From the NCBI GenBank assembly GCA_005656395.1, contig SRSI01000048.1:2170001-2234000 (forward strand): a stretch of DNA of 64,000 nt, read 5' to 3'. Below, in pieces: positions 40,058 through 52,123 of the stretch. Both the position numbers and the translations under genes were made by a program. The notes beneath the pieces were generated by a model. It worked only from the letters and a program-made list of their open reading frames with translations. It searched no databases and was not told the DNA's origin. Each line of letters begins with the position of its first letter. Within the stretch, counting starts at the first letter, position 1. The DNA comes from Strongyloides papillosus. Taxonomy: Eukaryota; Nematoda; Chromadorea; Rhabditida; Strongyloididae.

Positions 40058-40327
40058 TCTTGAAATTAGATACTAATCAAATCGAATGCTAAATTATGAT
40101 CTCCAATGAATAATACAAAGATTTGATAAGTATATACAATAATACGCATAGAAATTTCTACTAACATTGGAAAAACATTGTTTCAAAAAGATGTTTAAGA
40201 AGAATCATAATATATCCGAAAAAAAAAATAGAAATTAACTTAAATTAATAGTTTATTTGTAAACTAGTTTATACATATCATTATCTAATTAAAGTAAACT
40301 AGTTTTACAATAAAATTAACATACAAT

Positions 40328-43300
40328 CTATTTTTTACGTTTGTTCTCATCTTTTTTTTTACGTTTCTCCTCCATCGCTTTTTTGGCTTTATCTTCAATT
40401 TCTTTCTCCTTTTTATAGAGGTTTTCAGCTACTTCTAAAAATTTGTCATAGGCATCGGCGTCCATATCATCAATTTGTTTCTTGTAATGCTCAAACACAA
40501 CCGTAAGAGCAAAGACAAATTGAGGGTATCTCTGTACAGCAAGATACCTATGTTCCCTTAGACACTTCAATCTTTCAACTGGATCGAAGGTCGGGAAATA
40601 GTTGATTGTATCAATGAGATACATTATTAGTGCGAGGGTTCCAGTCCTTCCAATCCCTGCACTACAATGTATCGCTACATAATCATCAGTACGTAAGCTG
40701 ATGACTCTCTTATACAGAGCGTAGATACTCATGTGTTCGGATGGGATACCTAAAAGAAAAGAATTAATAAACATATTGTTCAGTATCTAAACTTACTCTT
40801 ATCAGGCCATCCTTGGTAGTGGAGAATGGTGAAGTTCATTTCAGGAAGACCCTTTTTACTTCTAAGTTGATACTCTACCTCAGAGATGAAGTGTTTGTCC
40901 AACTCCTTTATCTTCATTCTTAAAACGCTAAAGTTTGCAGTTTCAAGAGTGTGAGTTTGTGTAGGGAAGTAAGGGACCCATTTTCTTTGAGAATCAGAAG
41001 CTTCTTCAGGCTTGACTAAGACAACAACAACAGTTACTTTGTATCTTAGGATCATGTCAAGCATATCGTCAATTGTTTCACTAAGTGGTGCCTAAAAAAG
41101 TAAGTATTAATGATATGGATGTTAAAACCCTACCTGACATAATATCATTTTTCTTGTTTTTTTGTCGACAGTGGTATATTCAAACTTATTAGCATGAATA
41201 AAGCTGTCCTTGTCCGCCTCGGGTTTTCCATTAACAGTTATCCCATGAGCGTCTAAACATGGAATATCACCATAACGGAACCTCCTTTTGTCAATACCAG
41301 CTGTATGATTTTTGACTGCAAACTGGAAGCGCTTGGTATAATTAAGAAGTGTTTTCGGATCCATTCTTCCTAGCATATAGAAAACAGATCTATATTCATA
41401 TATCTTTCCTTTGTCAACAATGTTAACAAAGTCCAGGAACTTCCTCAATTCTGCATCCATCTTGTCCTTGCGCTTCAAATAGCTATAGAAGAAGTCGTCA
41501 TAGCTAATGTTAAACTCAATACGACGTTGAGAGAAGTCAATCAGTATACCATTTCTGAAGAATGTTGAAACGAGTGCTTTTATGAGGTAAGCAAACTCGT
41601 ATGGTACCAAATTGCCTCCGTACCTTTGTTCACGCATCTTCTTTATAACTTTAAAAGGACAATCAATGTCTTGATCAGACTTCAATGCATCGTATATACA
41701 TGCGAAATAGGTAAGCATGTATACACGGGCTCCTGTTCCTTGTGAGGAGTGGATCAAAATGTTCTTCTTTGGAGCTTTCTTGAAGATTTCTTGATATACA
41801 TTGACGAATTGAAGATCCGTCTGAGGAATATCATTTTCCTTCCAATTAGAAACATGGTATAGTTCCAACTCTTTTGATGGACCTCCTTTTTTTTCCAACA
41901 ATATCTTGTATCCTGTTACCGAGAGGACATTCACCTTGGTCATATTCGAGCAGGTTACAACAATGTCATTGAACGCAGCTTTATCCTTTTTCCAATAAAG
42001 ATCTTCTGAAGTGTCATCATTGTCCTCAGTCTTCTTGTTATAAATTATGGCAACTATCGTACCAATATCCTCCTCATAAATCATTTGCCAAAAAGAAGGT
42101 TGAGTATCCACTGTTATACCCTAAAAAGATAAAATTATATTATTGAAATTTATAAACTTACATCAGAAAGGATATACTTTCTATTCTCTGTATCAGTGTA
42201 CATATAGTGGGCTTTGATCTTCATAGGCATGTTTTTATAACAGTTGACTAACGTTCCATCAAAAAGATCACTAATGCCTATATCAACTTCTTCACCACCT
42301 TCCATTTTCTTGACAACTTTCCTGTTTAGCACCTTATCAGATAAATACTTCTTGTCCCTTATAGTTTTGCAATAAGTATCAAAAGACTCACTTGTCAGAT
42401 TATCCCAGAAGACATAGACATTAGGATACTTTTTCTTGTATTTAAGCATTACAAGGAACGGGCCCAACCATTTTTTGTAGAGAATTACGAAAATAACAGC
42501 CAAGATAACTAAGATGAGAAGGATGAATCCAGCAGTCAAAACGTAAGCGTTTCTCTCTCCAACTTTGTCCGAAAATTTTTGAAAAAAAGACTTGTTGGTT
42601 TCCGCTAATGTTTGATTCAGAGACTTTTTACTTTCTTCTAATTTTCCTATAAGTTTTTTGTCCTCCTTCCACTTTTGTTTCATTGCATTCAATTCTGACT
42701 TTGCGGTCTCGTTTAATTTTATTTTTTCATTTAAATGTTTTTCGTCATCCAAGCGTTTTAAATAAGCAATGGTATCCTCATTAACAAAATTTGTGGTAGT
42801 TTTAATGGTTCCATCCAAAGTCTTGTAGGTACAACTTATTGTTGTTTTGCCATCTGCATTTTCTTTAAAAAATATATGGGATTCAGTTTTATTAAAATTT
42901 CCTTTTATACCATCAATGGATTCCAAAGTTTGATAATTTCCTTCAGTCCCATTATAATTAACTTTGTCTAGATGGCCAACGTTCAAATAAAAACGAGGGC
43001 AATTTGGCTTAGTGCCATTATTATTAAAGTATGGCACAGTTTCTTCTTTTATTTTAAGATCTTTGGAGATAGGTGCAAAATAGAAGTTTTGGGATATTTC
43101 TTTGTGACTTTCACTAAGCGGGCAATTATAGGTTAACTTCACTAAGTCATACCCCTCAATAAGAAACTTTGAAGTTATTGTTTTATTTGATTCTTTAATA
43201 TCGTCAAGTCCACTTCTTTGATATCTCATTCTTGATAGAGATATTGTTTCACCACGATAATATTCTTTGTCTTCATTCAGCTTAAGAATTACATCGATAT

Positions 43301-44060
43301 ATTCAGTTGTTCCACCCACTTTGACAATATTCACTTCTGTTCCATTATATGTAATAGAAATAGGTGTAAATTTTGGTAAAGTAATATTTGGACAGTACCT
43401 ATACCCCTTAAATATTTTACAGGGCTTTTTGAGCATATCGTTATCACTTTCTTCAGGTTTTACAAAATAATAGTACAATTGATTTACATAAGGATTTTGG
43501 ATTGCATCGGGATTAACTTTAAATAAAGCACCATTTTCTTTATTCTTCGAAAAAATTATAGTCTTAGCTGGATTATCGTCACAGTTTAAGTGACTTTCTG
43601 GTATGTCAGTCTTTGTTAGTCTTGATTCCGCTTCGATATTGTAGACTGTGGAACTATTCCAGATAACATTATAAGTCCAATCTTTTACTATATCACTACC
43701 GTTAACAGACTTGGATTGAATTTTCCCACAATTATGCTGTACTTGATTAGATGATTTTCTCATGGACATTATCCAGATCAATGCTTTATTTTGAAATTTT
43801 AATTCATTAATCCACAAATCATCTAGTCCTGCATTTATTTGAAATGAGTCATTTCCACTATTGTGTTTGTATTCTGAATAAGGGCATTTCACAAGCACAA
43901 TATCAGAAGTGGTCCCTGTGTTTAGATTAAACGGAAATGTTGTGTTGGTGATATTTTCAGGAAGATCGGGAAAGAATCTCCGATGATATTCACCTTGAAG
44001 TTGTATTAGAAATGGCATCAAAGCCAAAGCAGCACCCAACCAATATAATTTTAAGAACAT
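40328..44060 (-). CDS. Receptor-type protein tyrosine phosphatase with tandem PTP domains
   Basis: Four minus-strand exons (42162-44060, 41134-42120, 40797-41091, 40328-40749) join to 1200 residues. A signal peptide (about 1-23) precedes a roughly 470-residue ectodomain rich in N-glycosylation sequons without a domain I recognise, then a juxtamembrane coiled-coil stretch, one membrane helix (about 505-530, VLTAGFILLILVILAVIFVI), and two intracellular PTP domains. Domain 1 (about 590-850) has HSSQGTGAR (757-765) in place of HCSAGVGRT and NWKEND in place of the WPD loop, so it is predicted inactive. Domain 2 (about 890-1150) keeps WPD (1057-1059), HCSAGIGRT (Cys1089, Arg1095) and a Q-loop-like AVQRYPQF. 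The C-terminus is a lysine-rich helix. The usual arrangement in receptor PTPs is the opposite. Introns are 45, 42 and 47 bp. Confidence 0.88.
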
Positions 44061-45287
44061 TGTAGGTGATTTGTGTAAAAAATCTACTCGTTATATCATA
44101 ATTTTTTTCATATAAAATTTGAATATAACAGCGTATTATTTTCAAATTTTCAATAAATTATTCAAAAAATCATCATTGATAGAATTTTATTCAATTTTAT
44201 ATTCAAAAATTTTAAATTTTGAACTATTCATGTTATAATTCAACATTTAAATGCATAAGAAAGAAGAAGTTGAACAATAATTGAGGTGATAAATCGATGA
44301 TTTGTCACACTTATTATATTTAAATTTTATCGACTTTAGAATTAGGGGTTTTTTACATTTTTCAATTTTGTATCAGATGCAAAAATCTGCTATAAACTGT
44401 TTCTGATATTTGAAGAGCAATTTTTTTAGCAATTCTAATTTGAATTTCAAAATAATGTTAACAAATACTATTTATATCATTAGATGATAATTGATAATCA
44501 AATATGGAAAAAATCAACTATCAATGAATTTTCACATCTCTAAAAAAGTGAAACCCATGTTACTATACAATTTATTTGGAAAACAGAAAAATCAAACATT
44601 TTAAACTTTCTTTATCCTTGAGAAAATTCAACTTTATAAGAATGATCAATTTAAACACAATTTAGTTTCTAATTATCCGGAAGAGAACCTTAAAATTTTA
44701 AAGGTATTTTTTAATTGAAATTGTTTTTGAAGATAAATATTTAAAGGAATCCAATATGATATAATCAAATGGATAAAGTCTTGGAGCTATATGGAAATTG
44801 TGGGTTAGGAATATTAAACTTAATATTTGGAGTTTCTGTATCGGAAGTTGTTAAAGTTTTGCACTTTTTATAGCTTTGTCTTTCACACAACGTTTACAAA
44901 AATTAACAAAATAAAATAATTTTTGCCTCATTTGAAATCACCAACATCAGAACAAGGGGAAAAATTTATATTTTTTAGATTAATTAAATATTGGTCAAGC
45001 CATGACCAAAGGATGACGATATTCTTTGTAAAAAAATTCTAAATGAATTGCACTAAAAAATCAAAAAAAACCAAGTGAAGGTATGCTTTTCAGCTGCTGG
45101 TTTAAAATAATTTTAATATTAAAAAATAAAATTAGATAACCAAAAAAATTAGACTTTTTGTTGCTACATCAATAAAAAATAATTTGTTTTTTCTAATACC
45201 TACAAAGTAACCTTTATATTAATAAATCGGAAAATATTTCCAGGAATTTTGCTTTGTTGAAAACAGTTCATTTTTTCCTAGTTTAAA
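44061..45287. other. Divergent intergenic / promoter region
   Basis: About 1.2 kb between the phosphatase (-) and TFIIH p52 (+) start codons. AT-rich; no gene or repeat seen. Confidence 0.5.
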
Positions 45288-46833
45288 ATGGGAGATTTAT
45301 TATATGATAGACCTCTGTTAAAATATTTTATAAAACTAACAGATGATGAATTATTACGGTATTATAAATCTATTCCAATTTGCCTTGTTGTCTATAGAGT
45401 GCTACCAAAATTGTCGCAAAATATTGTGACTAAACTACTATGGCTTCCTTTACATAACTGGAAGAGGTCTTTTAAAAAAGATTATCTAAAAAACTTGGTA
45501 CCACATTTGATTTTATTGTTCAGGCTAAGAATTATTAATGATCCAGAACAAAAACAATTATCTTTGAACCATGATTTTAAAGAAAATTATCTCACTGGGA
45601 TTATGCTAGAACCAAAAGACATCGTTAATTTAAAGACTGCTGAATTATCAGAAAAGAAAGCTAAAAAAAATTGCAGGAAAAGACTTGAGTGAAAAAGCTA
45701 ATGAACGTTGGGAATGTATATTGACATATTTAGCATTACCTTCTCCTGAAAGTGCTAAAAAAGTTAGTTTAGGAACAAAAACTCTATTTCAGGAAACTGG
45801 ATTTGTTCGTGATAGAGGAAATTTCGAAACAGAAGTCACTTCACAGGGATTTCAATTTCATCTCCTCAATCGTATCGAACAATTATGGACGTATATTTTA
45901 CAATATTTTGATTTCAAAAAACAAAACGGTGAAGATAATTTCCATTGTTTTGAATTTTTACTAAAGCTAACACTTCTTGTAATCAATAATGAAGGTTGTA
46001 AAGATTTAAGTAAAGCAGGAATGTTTTATGCTGATAATGTATATAAAGATATGGATGATGAAGAGGGAGATGTAAGTCAAGCAGGTACGAAGAGTTCATC
46101 GAATGTAAATCCTAATTTGCAAATAAAAGCTTATAATATCATTGACGATTGGGATGAGGAGCTTCAAAATTTCTTTGTCCATTTACGTGAATTAGGATTA
46201 GTATTTTTAAGAAAAAGGAAGGATGGTTTCTTCTTTTTAACACCTCTTATGAACAATTTAGCTGTCTCAAGTACATCAATAGAAAATATGCAAGAAGCTA
46301 ATAAGAATTCAGGTTTCATTATAGCTGAAAGTAATTACCGTGTTTACGCATACTCGGATAATGATTTACAACTTGCTATTCTGTCAACTTTTACTGATAT
46401 GCTTTATCGTTTTGATGATTTGGCTGTTGGAGTACTTACAAGAGATTCCGTTAGGAAAGCTCTTTCCGTTGGGATAACTGCCAAACAAATAATAACATTC
46501 CTTCGTTCAAATTCGAAAGCCGAATGTATTGAGAAGAATGGACCGATATTTTGTGTTCCCATCACAATATCTGATCAGGTAAATTTGATTTAGAATGCTC
46601 AGAATTTTATTTTATTTTAGATAACTTTGTGGGAACAAGAAAGACAAAGAATTGAGACTGAGACAGCAATATTCATGGAACATTTTGATTCTGAAACTCA
46701 ATTTAGAGCTCTTCTTAACTTTGCTAAGGAACATGATTTACTACTTTGGTGTAATGAATCCACGAAAGAAATCATTGCAAAAGAAAGTGGTAAAGAAAGA
46801 ATTGGACATTTTCTTCGAAATCTCAGAAGATGA
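45288..46833 (+). CDS. GTF2H4: TFIIH subunit p52 / GTF2H4 (frame break in exon 1)
   Basis: Three coding blocks (45288 to about 45670, then to 46578, and 46621-46833) align in order with human GTF2H4: CLVVYRVLPKLSQNIVTKLL, then ANERWECILTYLALPSPESA, SQGFQFHLLNRIEQLWTYIL, HLRELGLVFLRKRKDG, GFIIAESNYRVYAYSDNDLQ, SVGITAKQIITFLRSN, and after a 42-bp intron TLWEQERQRIETE. p52 anchors the XPB helicase in TFIIH for transcription initiation and nucleotide excision repair (family knowledge). The first two blocks are in different frames: a run of eight A residues (45663-45670) marks the change, and removal of one A would make the frame continuous. An alternative is a 28-nt intron (45624-45651), which is far shorter than any other here. 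The rest is intact, so a real gene with a sequence error or a recent indel is likely. Confidence 0.8.
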
Positions 46834-47235
46834 TCATTTACAAATTTTTATATTTATTATTCTACTTTACTATTTTTTCAGAATTAATCAAAATAAATTT
46901 TAATTGAGTTTAGATGATATATTTGTTGTTAGTGGGAGTACATATTTTAGGTGCAAAGTTGAAATACAATTTTTGTGCATTAATCACATCTTTATTATCA
47001 GAAATTAAAATAGATTTTACAAAAAAAACCTGGTGTCAGCAAAGTTTTTTAACCCCTCTATTTATTTCTTAGTTTCCTTATAATAAAAAATTTTAATATA
47101 ATGAATTTGATATTCAGAATACCATAAAAATTTTAATATAGTGAATTTAATATTCAAAATACTATAGAAATTTTAATATAACATACGAAATAAAATAGAA
47201 AAAAATAAAAGTGAAAACGTTATAAATTTAATGTG
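46834..47235. other. Intergenic with 40-bp tandem repeat
   Basis: About 400 bp between TFIIH p52 and the DUF229 gene, both plus-strand. Contains a short tandem repeat (47083-47185) and otherwise AT-rich sequence. Confidence 0.5.
47083..47185. repeat. 40-bp tandem repeat, about 2.5 copies
   Basis: The block TTTTAATATA recurs at 47091, 47131 and 47171, exactly 40 bp apart, with diverged flanks (ATGAATTTGATATTCAGAAT versus GTGAATTTAATATTCAAAAT). Confidence 0.75.
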
Positions 47236-48604
47236 ATGGGTAAAAATAAAGCTAATAATTCAAATAGCAAATTATCTACTTCTGATAAAATCATCAATAA
47301 ACGTAAGTTTCTAAACATCTATAGCTAGTTTTTTCTTAGTTAACTCAATTGTAGAAGATTTACCTTGGAGTTTAATCAAAACATTCGGAAGTGTACTTAT
47401 TATAGTTCTTGTCCTATCAGTTTACACGAATGTTTTTCACTCATCTTTTCGGGTTTTTCAATCGCTTTCAACAAGAGATTCAATTGGATTATTGAAATTT
47501 AGCCTTATTCCAAATGATACGTGTTTTAACGACTACAATAATCTCATTAATTCTCAAAAAAGAAACTATTCAACGGTGGACTATAAAAAAGATATTCATG
47601 TAATTATACTTGATGGACTAAAGCTAAATGAGAATTTTTTACCAAAAGAAAACAAAAAAAATAGCTTTATTTTCTCATCCTTTCATACAATAGGGAGCGA
47701 TAAAAATAAGCGTATCAAAAATCTATTAAACGGAAAAATAAATAATGGCTGCATAAAGGAGGACGACGAATCTTTATTGACGAAAATCTTTGAAAAAAAA
47801 GGATATCAAGTAAAAACATTTATTGATAGCACCTTTGCTAATAATATTTTATGTTCAAACGATGGGAATCATATCGACAAAATAATAAAAAAACCAAATG
47901 AAAACCTTGAAGAGACATCGAAATCTAAACCATCATTTTCGTTGTCAATACTATCTCAATCTCTGGAGCTTTTGAAACTAAAAAAGTTAGATGAAGTTAT
48001 TGAAAACATCGTGGCATATCAAAAGTCCTCTCTCAACAATTCTTATATAATATTAGTAAGAAATAATGAGGCAATGTATCATAAACCTTATCTTATGTTA
48101 TCACTACCAGTGGACAAACAAAAAGAAGAATATAATGATATATTGTCGTACAATCAAGATAAACCACTAACTTCTAATGACCTGTATGCAACTTTAACGT
48201 CGAGCAAAGAAAATAATACACTTGCAAACATTCTAACAACAGATCTCAGGAGAAGGAGTTGCCGAGAAATGAAAGTACCAATCGAAAATTGCAGATGCCA
48301 AAGTCATTTTTTCAAAGTACCTGCGGAAATGTCTAAAATAAGGAGGATTCTGAAGAAACGTTTCATAAATGATTTAGGAAATTACTTTAATAACCAAAAA
48401 GACAACGCTAATTGTAAGAATATTTTGGATGGAAAACAGGACGATATTGAAATCTACTACGCTTTTATCACACATAAGGAAGGAATTCACTTTAAGGTAG
48501 TACTCAAAATGAATGAGAAGCGGATAGTCGAGGCTTTGTACGACGACAATTTCTTCATGATTTCACAAGGTATCGTAAACATTGGAGAGAACACGAAATG
48601 TTAA
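47236..48604 (+). CDS. Short DUF229-family protein (sulfatase/phosphatase-like fold)
   Basis: Exons 47236-47302 and 47340-48604 (37-bp intron) join to 443 residues. A type II membrane anchor lies at about 38-60 (LIIVLVLSVYT). The luminal part begins NDTCFNDY and contains VIILDGLKLNENF where DUF229 proteins have an I-x-G-x-DSxSxxxF segment. Near the C-terminus the family pattern is clear: YLMLSLPVDKQKEE, SNDLYATLTSS, then RRRSCREMKVPIENCRCQ. DUF229 is a nematode-expanded branch of the alkaline-phosphatase/sulfatase superfamily (family knowledge). This copy is about 150-200 residues shorter than usual, lacks the nucleophile-type Ser and the central part, so it is probably catalytically inactive or decaying. 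Its stop is only 84 bp from the 5' LTR of the retrotransposon. Confidence 0.68.
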
Positions 48605-48688
48605 TGCTTTGGAATGGACTGATAACAGAGATTAAACACTATTTAAAATTTTAAGCAAATTTGCTCTATTAAATGATAAATGAAGTTA

Positions 48689-49128
48689 AGTGATGTTCCC
48701 ATCACGAAACAATCAAAATAAGGAGAAAAGTTAAAGGATTGTTCGGGAATTTTCTAGATGATTGGGATAAGCTTTATATATACAGTAAATTGTCATCATC
48801 TTTTCATTATTCCCAAAACTTTAATTTATTGTATTTCATAATTATTGTATCATCATTTTGGTCACCCTATTTCCTAGTTATTAATGTTTAATTTAATTAT
48901 AGGGGTTAAACTATTTTATTAATTATTATATGTTAGTATAGGAGTGCCTGACTCTATTTAAAAAATTAATTAGCATAAATATAGTAAGTAATTGTAACTT
49001 TAATTTCTTTATTGTATCCTTTTACCTCAGGCGCTATATTTTAAAAATTATATTCTACATTTCTTAATTTACCTAATAAACGTTGTTGTAAATTCGGATA
49101 GCTTGCCACCAATAAAAAAAATTTTACT
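48689..49128 (+). repeat. 5' long terminal repeat
   Basis: 440 bp, matching 52091-52529 apart from a 1-nt indel in an A-run and two substitutions (CGCTATA/CGCTATG and AAACGTT/AAACATT). It contains TATATA near 48778, a plausible promoter, and AATAAA-like motifs at its 3' side. Confidence 0.92.
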
Positions 49129-52123
49129 GGAGTTTATATTGGACAAGCTGGACGAATCAACACAATACGCAATCGGAGTAGTCTATCAAATAGCAAGGAC
49201 ACTCGCAAGCACACTTCATATCCCGGTAACGGACGACACATTACAAAGACTAGCAGAAGACAATTACCTGTTAGCAAACGCATCTGATAAGCATAGGAGG
49301 AAGACCTTAATTGCTGAACTCAAACGACTATATCCCTCCACTGCTACAACAAGCATATCACATACAACAACAACACCTCCAACTGCTAAGTTAAGACCAA
49401 GATCTGCTTCTGATAGTGTAAGAGAGGTACAAAGCAACAATTCACAATTGTCTACATCAAATATACCTACACCTACAATCTACGTATCTGAAACCTCATT
49501 AAACATCCAAAATATGTCTGATAATACGATAAATACACAACCAATAATTCACAACACTACTGTTATGAATACACAAAGCTGGACGACTATAAAGGAATAC
49601 AACCCAGCAGAGGACAACATCAAATCATATCTTCAACGACTCAATTTATTCTTCGACATGGATAACATTACTGAAGATCGTCGAAAAAGCATTGCTACTT
49701 TAACTAAAATGCCAGCCTCACTTCTTAACGAGCTTGAACAACTACCACAAACAGAAAGCCAAGAGCTTAAGAACAACTTTGCAAATCTACGTGATTATCT
49801 TCACAAAGTTTATGGAGCCGACAAAGCCCAAAAGAATGCACAACTGAGACTTCGAACATTCCGTATAAGGGAGCAACCAAAATTTATAGCTGAAGATCTA
49901 CGTCAATATGAACAACTACTACGTACTACACATACCGGATCTCCAGATGAACTTCTTAATCGATTCAAATCTCACTTGCTGGACAAAATAAGAAACGACA
50001 ATCTATTCAATAAATTACTCAATACCACATATGAATCTATTACGGAACTGATATTAGATCTTGAGGCAACTATGTTAGTCTATCAAAATAGAAACCAACA
50101 GCTCAACAAACCTCAAAAAACCTTCCAAGATAAAAACGATTCCACATCCACGCGTAATAATACAAAACCGATCTGTACTTGGTGTCAGAAACCAAATCAT
50201 AACGAAGATGTATGTCGTTATAAAGCTAGTGGAAAGCCAAAGGTAGAATGCCGTTATACTCCAAATACTACTCAATCAATTAAAACGGAAGAAATCGAAA
50301 CATTAACTATAGACGCCAAATCTTCAAACCCTGACTTTATTGGAAAGGCATATAAAATTCAAGTCAAGTTAAACAACCAACCTATAGTAGCCCGCATCGA
50401 TTTAGGAGCACGTACCACAATCATCAGTCAGGATACAGCAGACAAATATCATATCAAATATGATTCAAATAAAGAAAATGTGACACTAAAGGTATTAAAT
50501 GATAACGTTATAGAAAATGTTGGTATAGCTGAAGTATCTCTAGCAATCGGAGCAAGTAAAATACAAGGGTCTATAGTAGTAGCAAAAGGTACAATGCTGA
50601 AAGACGAATTGCTACTTGGAACAAATATCATTGACAGATTCAATCAAATAAGCTTTAATCAAAATTCCATCACTATCGACGGCACGGATGTTTATCTCAC
50701 TGAAACCTTAAATACAGTTGATCATGATAAAAAGTTACAAGATAAAAAGGGCGAGTTATTAAATGAATGCAAACATACTTCATCGCCATCAAAGCCAGAT
50801 ACAGGAGAATGTCAAATTCCTATTTCAAACAAAAAGCTTAATGATAAACCACTTGGAAAGCCTACTTTAAAATTCTTTGGTTGGAAAATTTCATCTCAGA
50901 GTAGAATCCCAGATCCATCAAAAGTCAAATCTATATTAAATCGTAAAGTACCAGATTCGATCAAAAATGTAAAATCATTTTTAGAAGCTACCAGATACTT
51001 TCATCAATCTATAGAAGGGTATGCTCAACTAGCACTTCCAATTACAAATCTGACAAAACTTAAATCTATATTTCAATGGACACCTGATTGTCAACACAGC
51101 TACGATGCAACTATTCATAAGCCTTCTACACCACCAGTCTTAATGTTACCACAATTTGATCGTGCATTACATATCTACTACGGTTCATCTATGGAAGCAA
51201 TGAATGAACTTACAGCACAATACGACAACAATAAGAGTCCACATCCCATTCGTTTCTATTTTAAAACGTGGCCTTACTTCAAAAGACAAAAATCTATCAA
51301 TTTATCTGAATTACAAGCAGCATGCTACACTTTATTAGACAAATCTGACATATTATCATTATCAAACATCATCGGATACACAGACAACGAATCCATTATT
51401 AGTATCTTCAATAATTCAACAGGCCCACACGCACAATCTATATTAAATAAGCCTCCAGACATTGATACAAACAAATCTATTATTCTAAACAACATACTCT
51501 GCAAAAAAATAGAAAGAAAAAATATCGAATTGCCAAAAGATGTACCTTTGCCAATATTTCTAAAGGAGACGAAACATGAATACCTTACTTCAATTCACGA
51601 CTTTCTTGGACATTTCGGAATCCAGAAAACTATACTATTCTCTAAAAACTCATTCTATCATGAGGGAATGGACGACGATATAATAAAATTTATTAATTCA
51701 TGTGAAATCAGTAAACTTCAAAAAGATTTAAAAGATCAACACCATGCTTTTGAAAGAACTTTAAAAATCTACGATACAAATACTGTTGATACAACAACAA
51801 GATTTTGGATACCATATCTCACTAAAGACCAATTTTATGATACTATTATCGCTGGTTTAATTTCAAACGTTATTACAATATTCGGAGCTATGAAATACTT
51901 CCTTATGGACAATCAATCTTCTTTAAAGACTCCACAGTATCAACAATTATCAAATAAAATGAGTACACAATGCATCAACACTAAACTACACCATAAAACT
52001 GGTAATTCTTTGGTCAAGAGAAGCTTCTATATGATATCAAATTCTTTATTGGAAGACATGGATCTTCTAAAACTTCAGAAAAAAGTTTCTAGTGATGTTC
52101 CCATCACGAAACAATCAAAATAA
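49103..52123 (+). CDS. Retrotransposon Gag-Pol-like polyprotein, catalytically degenerate
   Basis: One open frame of 1006 codons. Its first 8 codons lie inside the 5' LTR and its last about 11 inside the 3' LTR. No in-frame ATG occurs before 49514, although the upstream residues look protein-like. Parts in order: Gag-like helical region, zinc knuckle CTWCQKPNHNEDVC (about 358-371, CX2CX4HX4C), protease-like segment with IDLGA (Asp433) instead of IDTGA/IDSGA, then directly the RT thumb/connection block (about 590-690: FFGWKISSQSRIPDPSKV, FQWTPDCQ, PVLMLPQF). The RT fingers and palm with the YxDD motif are absent. A weak RNase H-like part and an integrase-like part follow: HDFLGHFG with CEIS in place of CxxC, and no recognisable intact DDE set. 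It is open yet lacks its own catalytic centres. Confidence 0.85.
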   Translation: MPPIKKILLEFILDKLDESTQYAIGVVYQIARTLASTLHIPVTDDTLQRLAEDNYLLANASDKHRRKTLIAELKRLYPSTATTSISHTTTTPPTAKLRPRSASDSVREVQSNNSQLSTSNIPTPTIYVSETSLNIQNMSDNTINTQPIIHNTTVMNTQSWTTIKEYNPAEDNIKSYLQRLNLFFDMDNITEDRRKSIATLTKMPASLLNELEQLPQTESQELKNNFANLRDYLHKVYGADKAQKNAQLRLRTFRIREQPKFIAEDLRQYEQLLRTTHTGSPDELLNRFKSHLLDKIRNDNLFNKLLNTTYESITELILDLEATMLVYQNRNQQLNKPQKTFQDKNDSTSTRNNTKPICTWCQKPNHNEDVCRYKASGKPKVECRYTPNTTQSIKTEEIETLTIDAKSSNPDFIGKAYKIQVKLNNQPIVARIDLGARTTIISQDTADKYHIKYDSNKENVTLKVLNDNVIENVGIAEVSLAIGASKIQGSIVVAKGTMLKDELLLGTNIIDRFNQISFNQNSITIDGTDVYLTETLNTVDHDKKLQDKKGELLNECKHTSSPSKPDTGECQIPISNKKLNDKPLGKPTLKFFGWKISSQSRIPDPSKVKSILNRKVPDSIKNVKSFLEATRYFHQSIEGYAQLALPITNLTKLKSIFQWTPDCQHSYDATIHKPSTPPVLMLPQFDRALHIYYGSSMEAMNELTAQYDNNKSPHPIRFYFKTWPYFKRQKSINLSELQAACYTLLDKSDILSLSNIIGYTDNESIISIFNNSTGPHAQSILNKPPDIDTNKSIILNNILCKKIERKNIELPKDVPLPIFLKETKHEYLTSIHDFLGHFGIQKTILFSKNSFYHEGMDDDIIKFINSCEISKLQKDLKDQHHAFERTLKIYDTNTVDTTTRFWIPYLTKDQFYDTIIAGLISNVITIFGAMKYFLMDNQSSLKTPQYQQLSNKMSTQCINTKLHHKTGNSLVKRSFYMISNSLLEDMDLLKLQKKVSSDVPITKQSK

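Noticed and set aside
45624..45651. 28-nt intron in TFIIH p52
   Set aside because: It restores frame but is well below the smallest other intron here (37 bp) and would remove family-like residues; kept only as an alternative.
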